This document shows, one piece after another, positions 47,268 to 55,162 of a DNA stretch of 64,000 nucleotides. Position 1 is the first letter of the stretch, and every line of letters starts with the position of its first letter. The stretch covers positions 543,755 to 607,754 of the forward strand of contig NZ_KI912458.1 of the NCBI RefSeq assembly GCF_000518605.1. Reading direction: 5' to 3'. The translations under genes were made by a program, and so were the position numbers. The notes beneath the pieces were generated by a model, which saw only the letters and a list, made by a program, of their open reading frames with translations, had not been told where the DNA came from and made no database searches. The stretch comes from Shewanella fidelis ATCC BAA-318. GTDB taxonomy: Bacteria > Pseudomonadota > Gammaproteobacteria > Enterobacterales > Shewanellaceae.

Positions 47268-49115
47268 ATGGATGCAAGCGAGCTTCAACCCGTCACCGAT
47301 TTTATAAAAGGCCTGGTCCCTTTCGGTACTCTATCTGATTTGACATTAGAGCGCTGTTGCAAAAGCCTAAGCATTGGTTATTACAGTAAGGCTTCTGGCT
47401 TTGTTCCTCTCGATCCCGCTCATCCACAGCTTTATATCGTCCGCAGTGGCGCATTTGAGGTGCGTGATAAAAATGGTGAGCTGCTTGATAGATTAGGCGA
47501 GGGTGATTATTTCGGTTTCCCATCTTTGTTGTCTGGTGAAGATGCTAGCAATCGTGTGGCTATTCTTGAAGATGGATTAGTGTATCACTTGCCACCGGAT
47601 ATGTTTGATTTGCTGCGCTTAGAAAGTCGTGAGTTTGACCGTTTTTTTAATCGGGCATTTGCTAAGCGTCTGCGGCATCAAGGCCGCTTTAAAGCAAAAG
47701 ATCTAACTACAACCAGCCGCATCACGAGCTTGATGTCTCGCACGCCGTTAACCATTGATTTGAATACAAGTGTAGCCGAGGCGAGTCGTTTAATGCGCAA
47801 AGCGCGAGTCTCGTCAGTGCTTGTTATTGATAATAATAAGCTAGTGGGGATTTTGACAGATAAGGATTTACGTAACCGAGTACTTGCTGAAAATCTTAAT
47901 GGTGATTTACCTGTGCATCAAGCGATGACGTGTAACCCTGTTGTTATAGAGTCTAATTCGCTGGTATTTGAAGCCATGCTGTCGATGAGTGCCCATAATA
48001 TTCATCATCTACCTGTGCTTGATAATGGCCAAGCTACCGGAATTGTTACCAGTACCGACATACTTAGGGGGCAAAGTTCACAACCATTACTGCTGATAGG
48101 TGAAATTGAACGCCAAAATGATATTGCTAGCCTGATCCAAGTCAGCAAACAAATTCCTTTATTACTACAAAACCTAATTAGTGCTGATGCTCGAGCAGAA
48201 GAGATTGGCCGGGTGCTGACGTCAGTCACCGATGCGTTAACGCGTAGGTTGATTGTGTTGAACCAACAAATATTAGGTGAAGCGCCAATGGCATTTTGTT
48301 GGTTAGCTTTTGGCTCTCAAGGGCGACAAGACCAAGCGGCCTGTTCAGATCAGGATAATGGGCTATTACTAGCCCATGAGCCCGATGATGCCGCGGCAGG
48401 ATATTTTGAAGCGCTATCTCGAGCTGTTTGTAAAGGGTTAGATGAGTGCGGTTATGTGTACTGTCCTGGGGATATTATGGCGCAAAACCCAAAATGGCGT
48501 ATGTCATTGCAGCGCTGGCAACAGGTGTTTGATAAGTGGGTTAATACCCCTGAACCGAAAGCATTGATGCATGCGAGTATCTTTTTTGATATGCGCAGTG
48601 TTTATGGTCCGAAGTCTTTATTTGATAGCTTACAAGATTCGGTACTGAGTAAAACTAAAGATAATGACATCTTTTTAGCGGGTCTTACTGGCAACTCATT
48701 AACGAGTACTCCTCCACTAGGCTTTTTCAGAAAGTTTGTATTAGAGCGCGATGGAAGCGAAGTAAAAGGTATAGATTTAAAACATAAGGGTAATGCACTC
48801 ATTAATGATATTGCCCGAGTTTATGCTTTGTCTGCTGGGATTAAGGAGGTTAATACTGCTAAGCGTATTCGTGCCCTTATGGAGCAGAATATTATTAATC
48901 GAAAAGATGCGCTCAACTTAGCAGACGCTCATGAGTTTATTGCTCATATGCGCTTATCTAACCAAGGCCTTCAATATACTCAGTCATTACCGATCACTAA
49001 TTACCTTATGCCTCAAAGCGTTTCGTCGCTTATCAGGCATCAACTTAGGGACGCATTTAAAGTGGTGCATGATGGTCAAGTTGGTCTAAAGCTAAAAATG
49101 ATGAGGAATTTTTAG
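47268..49115 (+). CDS. cNMP-binding/CBS/DUF294 nucleotidyltransferase-like protein
   Basis: A 615-aa cytosolic regulatory protein. The cyclic-nucleotide-binding-like domain is at about 15-135, a CBS pair at about 150-268 (RITSLMSRTPLTIDLNTSV and VHQAMTCNPVVIESNSL), the DUF294 nucleotidyltransferase domain at about 335-480 (FGSQGRQDQAACSDQDNG, with the GS at 349-350 and Asp361/363), and DUF294_C after it. Relatives sit near acetate symporter and acetyl-CoA synthetase genes in Shewanella and Vibrio and are thought to sense nucleotides, with GlnD-like chemistry untested. Its stop TAG overlaps the GTG start of the exonuclease gene (TAGTG). Confidence 0.9.
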   Translation: MDASELQPVTDFIKGLVPFGTLSDLTLERCCKSLSIGYYSKASGFVPLDPAHPQLYIVRSGAFEVRDKNGELLDRLGEGDYFGFPSLLSGEDASNRVAILEDGLVYHLPPDMFDLLRLESREFDRFFNRAFAKRLRHQGRFKAKDLTTTSRITSLMSRTPLTIDLNTSVAEASRLMRKARVSSVLVIDNNKLVGILTDKDLRNRVLAENLNGDLPVHQAMTCNPVVIESNSLVFEAMLSMSAHNIHHLPVLDNGQATGIVTSTDILRGQSSQPLLLIGEIERQNDIASLIQVSKQIPLLLQNLISADARAEEIGRVLTSVTDALTRRLIVLNQQILGEAPMAFCWLAFGSQGRQDQAACSDQDNGLLLAHEPDDAAAGYFEALSRAVCKGLDECGYVYCPGDIMAQNPKWRMSLQRWQQVFDKWVNTPEPKALMHASIFFDMRSVYGPKSLFDSLQDSVLSKTKDNDIFLAGLTGNSLTSTPPLGFFRKFVLERDGSEVKGIDLKHKGNALINDIARVYALSAGIKEVNTAKRIRALMEQNIINRKDALNLADAHEFIAHMRLSNQGLQYTQSLPITNYLMPQSVSSLIRHQLRDAFKVVHDGQVGLKLKMMRNF

Positions 49116-49792
49116 TGAACGCTATCTATTTAAAGTTGCGGTTACAGCTCGATGCGCTACTTTGCAAAAATGCGCTATTAAGAGATTATTATCAGGCGTT
49201 AAATCAGCAGCTTTCGTTACCGGTGAGTCAAATGCCTTTTATGGCGTTTGATCTTGAAATGACCGGTCTTGATAGTCAGCAAGATCAGATACTCAGCATT
49301 GGCATTGTTCCGATAATAGCGGGGGAGTTGCATCTTGCAAAAGCTAAACATTTATTGGTTCAAATAGAGGGTAGCGTGGGTAACAGCGCAGTCATTCATG
49401 GGATAGTAGATGATCAGTTAACCCATGCCGTCGATATCGAGCAAGCTCTTCAGTGGTTTTTAGAGCAAACTAAAGGCCATATATTGGTTGCGCATCATGC
49501 ACCGTTAGATCTTTGTTTTTTAAAAGCAGGTTATTTACGTTGGTTAAAGCAAGAAGTTAAATTGATTGCTGTAGATACTATGGCATTAGAGAAAAAGCGT
49601 CTTTTAAGAAAACATGATGTGATTCAGGAAGGTTCGCTTAGGCTTGACGCATGCCGAAGCCGTTATAATTTGCCTGTCTACGCTGCACATAATGCAGCCG
49701 TCGATGCGCTTGCTTGTGGTGAGTTATTATTGGCACAAATGGCAGCTATTGCTGGAAAAGATGAGCTAGTGCTTACAGATTTGTTAGCTTAA
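49115..49792 (+). CDS. DEDDh 3'-5' exonuclease (DNA polymerase III epsilon-like)
   Basis: A 225-aa exonuclease with the three catalytic motifs: Asp46-x-Glu48 (FDLEMTGLD), VAHHAPLDLCFL and HNAAVDALACG. These metal-dependent enzymes degrade DNA or RNA from the 3' end. GTG start, overlapping the previous stop by one base, with GAGGAA before it; translation is coupled to the cNMP/CBS/DUF294 gene. This two-gene unit is conserved beside acetate-type symporters in related genera, so it probably acts in nucleotide signalling or repair rather than as the replicative proofreader. Confidence 0.9.
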   Translation: MNAIYLKLRLQLDALLCKNALLRDYYQALNQQLSLPVSQMPFMAFDLEMTGLDSQQDQILSIGIVPIIAGELHLAKAKHLLVQIEGSVGNSAVIHGIVDDQLTHAVDIEQALQWFLEQTKGHILVAHHAPLDLCFLKAGYLRWLKQEVKLIAVDTMALEKKRLLRKHDVIQEGSLRLDACRSRYNLPVYAAHNAAVDALACGELLLAQMAAIAGKDELVLTDLLA

Positions 49793-49803
49793 CAGTTAAT
49801 TGA

Positions 49804-51558
49804 TTATTCTTGATTTGCTTCCGCGAGCCTGTTACCCCATTTTATAAGTACTTTTTTTATATCTTCTTTTTGATAGGGTTTATTAACGATTTCATCCATT
49901 CCGCATTGGTAACATTGCTCAGTCTCTACTGACGTTGTACTGGCGGTTAAGGCGATAATAGGTTTGTTATAGTTTTTCGCCCGTAACCTTCTGGTGGCTT
50001 CAAAACCATCAATAACAGGCATTCTGCAATCCATGAATACTACATCTACCTGATGTTTTTCTAAAAACTCTATCGCTTCCAGTCCGTTACTGACAATACT
50101 TGGTTTGATCCCTAATTTACCTAAAATCATCTCAATCAATACTTGATTAACCGTGCTGTCTTCAACAACAAGTAATGAAAGTGTATCGATAGGGAATTCT
50201 TGTTGCTTTAAATCTACGCTTTCAGCGTGTACTAGCACAGGTTTTAAGGGCAGTTTTATATCAAATACTGTGCCTTTACCTAAGGTTGATTCTAAGCTTA
50301 TGCTGCCTTTCATCTCTTCAATGAGATGTTTACAAATAGCGAGTCCAAGGCCTGTACCTTCAAAGGCTCGATTACTCGAGTTATTAACTTGGGTAAAGGG
50401 GTCAAATAGGGTGTCAATTTTATCTTGGGGAATACCGCAACCTGTATCGGATACAGAAAAACAGAAACACTGATTCTTCCACTCCAAGTTGACCGTGATT
50501 TTACCTTGCTTAGTAAACTTGATGGAGTTGCCAATGAGGTTGACTAAGATCTGTTTAATCCTGTCAGGATCACCTAGCAGTCTTTTTGGAATATCATCTT
50601 GATAATTGAAAATAAACTCTAATCCAAACTCTTCAGTACGCAACTTAAAAATATCGTAGATCATCTGGCAAAGTTTAGCGGGAGAAAAGTCAATCTCGAC
50701 AATTTGTAGCATACCTGCACTCATTTTACTGAGATCGAGCAAATCATTAATAATCACCCTCAGTAATTCGCCTGACTGATGCATCGTCGTCAATAACTGT
50801 TGTTGGTGAGGAGTTAGCTCTGTATCACTCATAAGCTCTGCAGATCCTAAAAGGCCATTGAGTGGCGTTCTAAGTTCATGGTTGATCATTGCGACAAAAT
50901 CCCTTGTCGATTGCTCAGAACTTTCTGCTCGCTGCTTTTCTTCAATTGTACGAGCAAGTAACTCTTGCCGACTATGGGCTGCACTTAGCATGTCACAAAA
51001 TAGCAGTAATTGTTTTTCGATAGTGTGTTGCCAAGAGGTTGGAGCATCAATGACTAAGGTTAAGCTGCCTAAAATCACTTCACTTGAGTTGATGATAATT
51101 TTTATCTGGCGGTGATCATTACTCCAAAATAGTGGTGAGGAAAGTTGGCTATCGGTATTAATCAGTGATTTATCACCCGCGTAGTAGGAACGAAATTTAC
51201 CGCTCTGATCCAAAGACTTAAATCTGATTTTACTGGCCTTTATCTCGTCAATGCCAATCAGATCATCGAGTAAGCGTTGTAATAAAATATTTGAGATAGG
51301 TTTTTGCAAAAATAGTTGATTAAAGTCGAGCAATATGGACTCGAGAAAGGTTTTAAATTGCAATAAAGCAATGTCTTGCTCGGATTTCTCTTTAATATTG
51401 ACTAATGAGTCTTCAACCAACTGCTTGGCAATATAAAGCTCGCGGCTCTTTTCTTCTAAGAGTTTTTCCGCCGCTTTTTTAGCTGCTTTTTCGCGTTCTA
51501 TTTTACGAGAAAGTAAGCTAACCTTTTCTGTTAATTGAATAATCTCATCATTAGGCAT
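49804..51558 (-). CDS. Hybrid sensor histidine kinase of the H-NOX system
   Basis: About 584 aa, no membrane segments. N-terminal coiled coil (about 10-60), a degenerate GAF-like region (about 65-190), HisKA with His227 (INHELRTPLNG), HATPase (about 330-435, with GCGIPQD and GTGLGLAI) and a C-terminal receiver with Asp510 (MDCRMPVIDG). It lies 22 bp downstream of the H-NOX gene, and in Shewanella and Pseudoalteromonas the H-NOX protein inhibits its partner kinase (HnoK) when NO is bound. Here the kinase is a hybrid. The ATG at 51558 has GAGTG 6 nt before; an in-frame GTG at 51567 has none. Confidence 0.9.
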   Translation of the reverse strand: MPNDEIIQLTEKVSLLSRKIEREKAAKKAAEKLLEEKSRELYIAKQLVEDSLVNIKEKSEQDIALLQFKTFLESILLDFNQLFLQKPISNILLQRLLDDLIGIDEIKASKIRFKSLDQSGKFRSYYAGDKSLINTDSQLSSPLFWSNDHRQIKIIINSSEVILGSLTLVIDAPTSWQHTIEKQLLLFCDMLSAAHSRQELLARTIEEKQRAESSEQSTRDFVAMINHELRTPLNGLLGSAELMSDTELTPHQQQLLTTMHQSGELLRVIINDLLDLSKMSAGMLQIVEIDFSPAKLCQMIYDIFKLRTEEFGLEFIFNYQDDIPKRLLGDPDRIKQILVNLIGNSIKFTKQGKITVNLEWKNQCFCFSVSDTGCGIPQDKIDTLFDPFTQVNNSSNRAFEGTGLGLAICKHLIEEMKGSISLESTLGKGTVFDIKLPLKPVLVHAESVDLKQQEFPIDTLSLLVVEDSTVNQVLIEMILGKLGIKPSIVSNGLEAIEFLEKHQVDVVFMDCRMPVIDGFEATRRLRAKNYNKPIIALTASTTSVETEQCYQCGMDEIVNKPYQKEDIKKVLIKWGNRLAEANQE

Positions 51559-51580
51559 ACAAATCACTCAACAAAGAAAA

Positions 51581-52114
51581 CTAAACAGTGGTTAAGGTAA
51601 AACGCACTTCAGATTGATCATCAGCCATAGGCTCCATATGTACATCTATTGTCTCTTGAAAATGTTCCGCACAACCTTGTATAAGACCGAGACAAACATG
51701 AGACATGCATCGTGCAGACATGTAATCCATGATTAATTGGGTTTCAGTTTCTGAGACAAATTTAAAAGCGGGAGGGTTAGCGTTGGCGTAGAGTTTTTTG
51801 ACTTCAATATGAATGTATTCTTCAACACTATTAATGAATGAAAATGTTGTATCAGCTTTACCTTCTAACCCCGGCATGCTGTTATAGAGCGTTTTGAAAA
51901 TAGATTTGCCATAGACTTGCTGTAACTCTTCTGCAGAAATGCCCGTGAGTTTACTCAGAGTGACAATTAATTTGACTAAGTCTTTGTGATCGTATGTGCC
52001 AACTGCGGTATAAACGCCATCATTTTGGTTTTCATCAAGCATTTTTTGGCAGGTTTCAAGGCCAAAGGTATCTTCGACAAGTTCCAAGAATTCAGCAAAA
52101 ATAATCCCTTTCAT
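51581..52114 (-). CDS. Heme nitric oxide/oxygen-binding protein (H-NOX)
   Basis: A 177-aa cytosolic heme sensor. The proximal heme ligand is His102 (EYIHIEVKKLY) and the porphyrin-contact motif YxSxR is Tyr131-Ser133-Arg135. Cys136 next to it matches the zinc/cysteine site described in the Shewanella oneidensis protein. The length equals that protein. NO binding to the heme is expected to regulate the adjacent hybrid kinase (start 22 bp downstream), linking NO to two-component and perhaps c-di-GMP signalling. The downstream response regulators are not in the window. Confidence 0.96.
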   Translation of the reverse strand: MKGIIFAEFLELVEDTFGLETCQKMLDENQNDGVYTAVGTYDHKDLVKLIVTLSKLTGISAEELQQVYGKSIFKTLYNSMPGLEGKADTTFSFINSVEEYIHIEVKKLYANANPPAFKFVSETETQLIMDYMSARCMSHVCLGLIQGCAEHFQETIDVHMEPMADDQSEVRFTLTTV

Positions 52115-52136
52115 ATACGGCTCCTTTAACTATTGT

Positions 52137-52153
52137 CACTATTTAAAGTAGTG
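52137..52153. promoter_or_regulatory. Inverted repeat before the H-NOX gene
   Basis: CACTATTTAAAGTAGTG (CACTA-N7-TAGTG) begins 23 bp before the H-NOX start codon and may be an operator in the leader. It does not match the NsrR motif I know. Confidence 0.3.
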
Positions 52154-52364
52154 TATTAGCCGTAATCTTTCAATGAATTATCATAAACTTAATCATAGTT
52201 TTATGAAAACGATGATAGTGCCGCTTCAATAGTCGAGCTCAAATGAGCAGCAATAAGCATTGCTGTTTGATTTTTAGTTACATTTTTACTATTCAATTCA
52301 CGATAGCTCTTCTATAACTTAAGTTGAAAGTTATTGTAAATGAGCGCTTTTAAAGGGGCTGATT

Positions 52365-52943
52365 ATGGCGTTGCCGTTGATTTGGATTGGTGTGGCAGCT
52401 GTTGGTGCAGCTATCGTTGCTGAGGAAAAACAAAAGCAAAAGCAGGTTGCTTCGTTACGTAAACGTGGCTTGGCAAAAATAAGTCATGAAAATGGTAACT
52501 CTGCTGAGCTTGCTCCCAGTCTTTGGCGGACAGATGGACAAAAAGTGCGGCCTGTTCCTGGAAGTATCGTGTGCTGCTTTGTTTATGGTGTGATTGAACA
52601 TACAGGTGTTTGGCTAGGTGATGACACGCTGGTGGAGCTGCATGGCAGCGGTTTAGTGAGAGCCATTTCAGCGAAACGATTTCTTGCCGATCGCAGCGGA
52701 AGTCGAATTTACCAAGCGGGCAATCACCTTCACCAAGCATTGGTGGCAGATGAAACACTTGAGCGAGCCAAACAGGCTATTTTTAGTTACCGAGAATACG
52801 ATCTGTTTGATAATAATTGCCATCGTTTTGTTTGGCAGTGTGTGAGCGGTGAAGATTGTGAAGTGACCAGTTTTGCTAAACTCAATAACCATTTAGGTCG
52901 TTACTTTAAGCAAGCCATATATTGGGATGAAATCATTCAATAA
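52365..52943 (+). CDS. LRAT-like/NlpC-P60-superfamily protein
   Basis: A 192-aa protein with a weak N-terminal hydrophobic segment (about 3-19) followed by Lys/Gln-rich sequence. The LRAT-type domain (about 62-155) has candidate catalytic residues His79 (VIEHTGVWLG), His93 (LVELHGSG) and Cys152 (DNNCHRFV). This circularly permuted papain-like fold occurs in bacterial thioesterase/acyltransferase-like proteins of unknown substrate. Convergent with the FabH-like gene, with a terminator between. No partner gene suggests a role. Confidence 0.75.
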   Translation: MALPLIWIGVAAVGAAIVAEEKQKQKQVASLRKRGLAKISHENGNSAELAPSLWRTDGQKVRPVPGSIVCCFVYGVIEHTGVWLGDDTLVELHGSGLVRAISAKRFLADRSGSRIYQAGNHLHQALVADETLERAKQAIFSYREYDLFDNNCHRFVWQCVSGEDCEVTSFAKLNNHLGRYFKQAIYWDEIIQ

Positions 52944-52969
52944 AAACACCGACAAAAGCCGGTGTTTTT
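52942..52969. terminator. Bidirectional terminator after the LRAT-like gene
   Basis: AAAAACACCG / CGGTGTTTTT around an 8-nt loop; the stem starts at the LRAT stop codon. Confidence 0.9.
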
Positions 52970-53047
52970 ATGAGGAGCTATGTTATTGCAAAATAGACTC
53001 AATAGTCAGCGCTCTGCTTACTAGTGGTTTATTCGACAATGTTTTTA

Positions 53048-54112
53048 TTAGCCACAAAAATGTTTAACCGCTTTTGCAACTAGCTCAATACCTGTTTTAT
53101 CGCAAGGTGGGAGTTCAGCATCACTGCTAGCGATAGGTGTTACTCTGTCGCCCCATTTTATCAATGCAGCAGCTGAGGTTAAGCCTGCACCAAATGCACA
53201 AGAAAGAATGGTTTGGTTTGGTTGGATCTTGCCTTGCTCTAACGCATCACAAATCGCAATAGGGATGGTTGCAGCAGAGGTGTTACCGTAATTGGCAATA
53301 TTTACAACAGCTTTCTCTTTCGGGATCTTCATGCGGCTAATTAGCGTATCAATAATACGCTCGTTTGCTTGATGAGGAATAACCCAATCAATTTCGTCTT
53401 TATCGATACCGCATTTTTCAATCACTTTAGTGCTTAGTTTACCCATGCCAGCAATTGCACGTTTGAAGATCTCTTGACCATTAAATTCAATATAAAAGTC
53501 TAAAGAAGAAGCTTCAAAACGATCCATAGCGGTACCAAAACCGGCTTTTAGAATATCTCGGCCATCAGGATCATTGTTCAGCTCATAGCCTAAAACACCA
53601 ATCGCTTCATCGGTTGCTTCTAAAACGACGGCTCCGGCACCATCACCAAACAATACTGCAGTATCACGACGTGACCAGTCTAAGAAAAATGACAGACGTT
53701 CAGCGCCAATAACCAATACCTTTTGGCATTGACCACTTCTGATCTGTGAGCTTCCAAGGCCTAAGCCATATAAAAAGCCACTACATGCTGCGTTGATGTC
53801 AAAGGCTGCGCAAGTTGCGCCTATGTTGGCTTGCACTGTTGATGCAATGTTCGGAATAAGCGTATCTGGCGTAGCTGTTGCCAAAATAATCATATCGAGT
53901 TCGCTGCCATCAATACCCGCTGCTGCAAGTGCTCTTTTAGCTGCTACAGAGGCGAGTTCTGAAGTATCAACATGACTAATATGACGTTGGCTGATCCCTG
54001 TTCGTGGCTTGATCCACTCATCTGAGGTATCAATAAAGGTGGCTAAATCATGGTTTGTTAGGGTTGCGGGCGGAACACACTTGCCCCAACCAGTAATAGT
54101 GGCGTACTGCAT
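53048..54112 (-). CDS. FabH-like beta-ketoacyl-ACP synthase III
   Basis: A 354-aa thiolase-fold enzyme joining acyl-CoA and malonyl-ACP. The catalytic triad is visible as Cys110 (NAACSGFLYG), His247 (VIPHQANERI) and Asn277 (NIANYGNTSAA). At 354 aa it is longer than the main FabH (about 317), with extra residues between Cys and His and a C-terminal tail, as in second FabH copies of Shewanella. It may start a specialised fatty acid or act on a different acyl-CoA. It follows the gntR gene on the same strand by 98 bp, with a terminator between, so they are probably separate units. Confidence 0.9.
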   Translation of the reverse strand: MQYATITGWGKCVPPATLTNHDLATFIDTSDEWIKPRTGISQRHISHVDTSELASVAAKRALAAAGIDGSELDMIILATATPDTLIPNIASTVQANIGATCAAFDINAACSGFLYGLGLGSSQIRSGQCQKVLVIGAERLSFFLDWSRRDTAVLFGDGAGAVVLEATDEAIGVLGYELNNDPDGRDILKAGFGTAMDRFEASSLDFYIEFNGQEIFKRAIAGMGKLSTKVIEKCGIDKDEIDWVIPHQANERIIDTLISRMKIPKEKAVVNIANYGNTSAATIPIAICDALEQGKIQPNQTILSCAFGAGLTSAAALIKWGDRVTPIASSDAELPPCDKTGIELVAKAVKHFCG

Positions 54113-54131
54113 TTAGGTATTCTCTTAACTT

Positions 54132-54158
54132 AAAAAGGCAGAACCTGAGCTCTGCCTT
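54132..54158 (-). terminator. gntR terminator
   Basis: On the minus strand AAGGCAGA / TCTGCCTT around an 8-nt loop followed by TTTTT. Confidence 0.88.
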
Positions 54159-54210
54159 ATGGGATCTTTATCAGCGAAGCTTAGCAAATATGATGCTAAT
54201 CAGCTGTGAG

Positions 54211-54882
54211 CTAGTCGTCTTGCTGCTTAACTAGTACACGAATTTCATCAGCGGCATGTAAGATATGCGCACGTAATAATTCTACCGCTTTCTCAATATC
54301 TTTATTTTTACAATATTCAAGTAGTTCGCGGTGGTCTTGTTGAGCTTTAGGTACACCGCTTGCTAAAAATAGTTGCAAACGAATATAACGATCGCAATTA
54401 GTATTTAGGCCTTGCACAACTTCTAGTGTATGCGGGCGGTTTGCAGCGCTATAGAGACAAGTATGAAATTGTGAGTTTAAACTACTCCAATTTTCTACTT
54501 GTTCCTCGTCTTGGTACGCTGTATCCATTTCTTGCAGAATATTTTCTGCTTGATGGATATCTTCTTCACTTAAATTTGGAATAGACTTCGCGAGTAAGTC
54601 GGATTCAATCAGTGCTCGTAAATCAAAAAGTTCGGTGACTTGTTCTGTAGATAGCAGGGTCGCAGTTGCGCCTTTATGAGCTTCAAACTTTACTAGTCCT
54701 TCAGCTTCTAGTTGCAGTAATGCTTCTCTTACAGGAATTCGGCTAACATTTAATTCGTCTGCCAAGGCGCTTTGACGTAAGGGTTGGCCTGCGGCAATCT
54801 CACCGGAAAGGATCTTTTCCCTTAGCACCTCGACCACTATTTGTGTGCGAGTTTTATGGACGATAGGTGTTGTTTTGCTCAT
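54211..54882 (-). CDS. GntR-family (FadR/VanR subgroup) regulator, likely for hydroxyproline genes
   Basis: A 223-aa regulator with an N-terminal winged helix (about 10-75, GQPLRQSALADELNVSRIPVREALLQLE) and a C-terminal FCD helical domain (about 85-210) with scattered His residues that may bind a metal and ligand. It sits beside hydroxyproline-catabolic genes and is the natural candidate to bind ATTGTATACAAT upstream of them. The ligand is probably a hydroxyproline or pathway intermediate, which is inference from position. No copy of the palindrome is seen before its own start. Confidence 0.9.
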   Translation of the reverse strand: MSKTTPIVHKTRTQIVVEVLREKILSGEIAAGQPLRQSALADELNVSRIPVREALLQLEAEGLVKFEAHKGATATLLSTEQVTELFDLRALIESDLLAKSIPNLSEEDIHQAENILQEMDTAYQDEEQVENWSSLNSQFHTCLYSAANRPHTLEVVQGLNTNCDRYIRLQLFLASGVPKAQQDHRELLEYCKNKDIEKAVELLRAHILHAADEIRVLVKQQDD

Positions 54883-55110
54883 AGTACCCGATATTTTTTT
54901 GTTATTAATACACGTTGATCCGTCCTAGGGTACCGCTTATGCCATTATAAAGAAAGGGCAACAGATGGATTCAGCATCATCTTTTTTGCAATTCATATCA
55001 CTAGTTGAGCAAAATTCACTATCACTATATTGCTATTTTTATTATGTAATTAGTGGGCTGATTACTGATGCATTTTCAACGATAACGTGAGTACGCTCAT
55101 CAATAACTGC

Positions 55111-55150
55111 AAAATAAATAAACATGAGACCCACAATAGGTCTCATGTTT
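55111..55150 (-). terminator. Terminator of the aldehyde dehydrogenase gene
   Basis: On the minus strand AAACATGAGACC / GGTCTCATGTTT around a 7-nt loop, followed by ATTTATTTTGC. Confidence 0.85.
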
Positions 55151-55162
55151 AACTGCTTCAAT

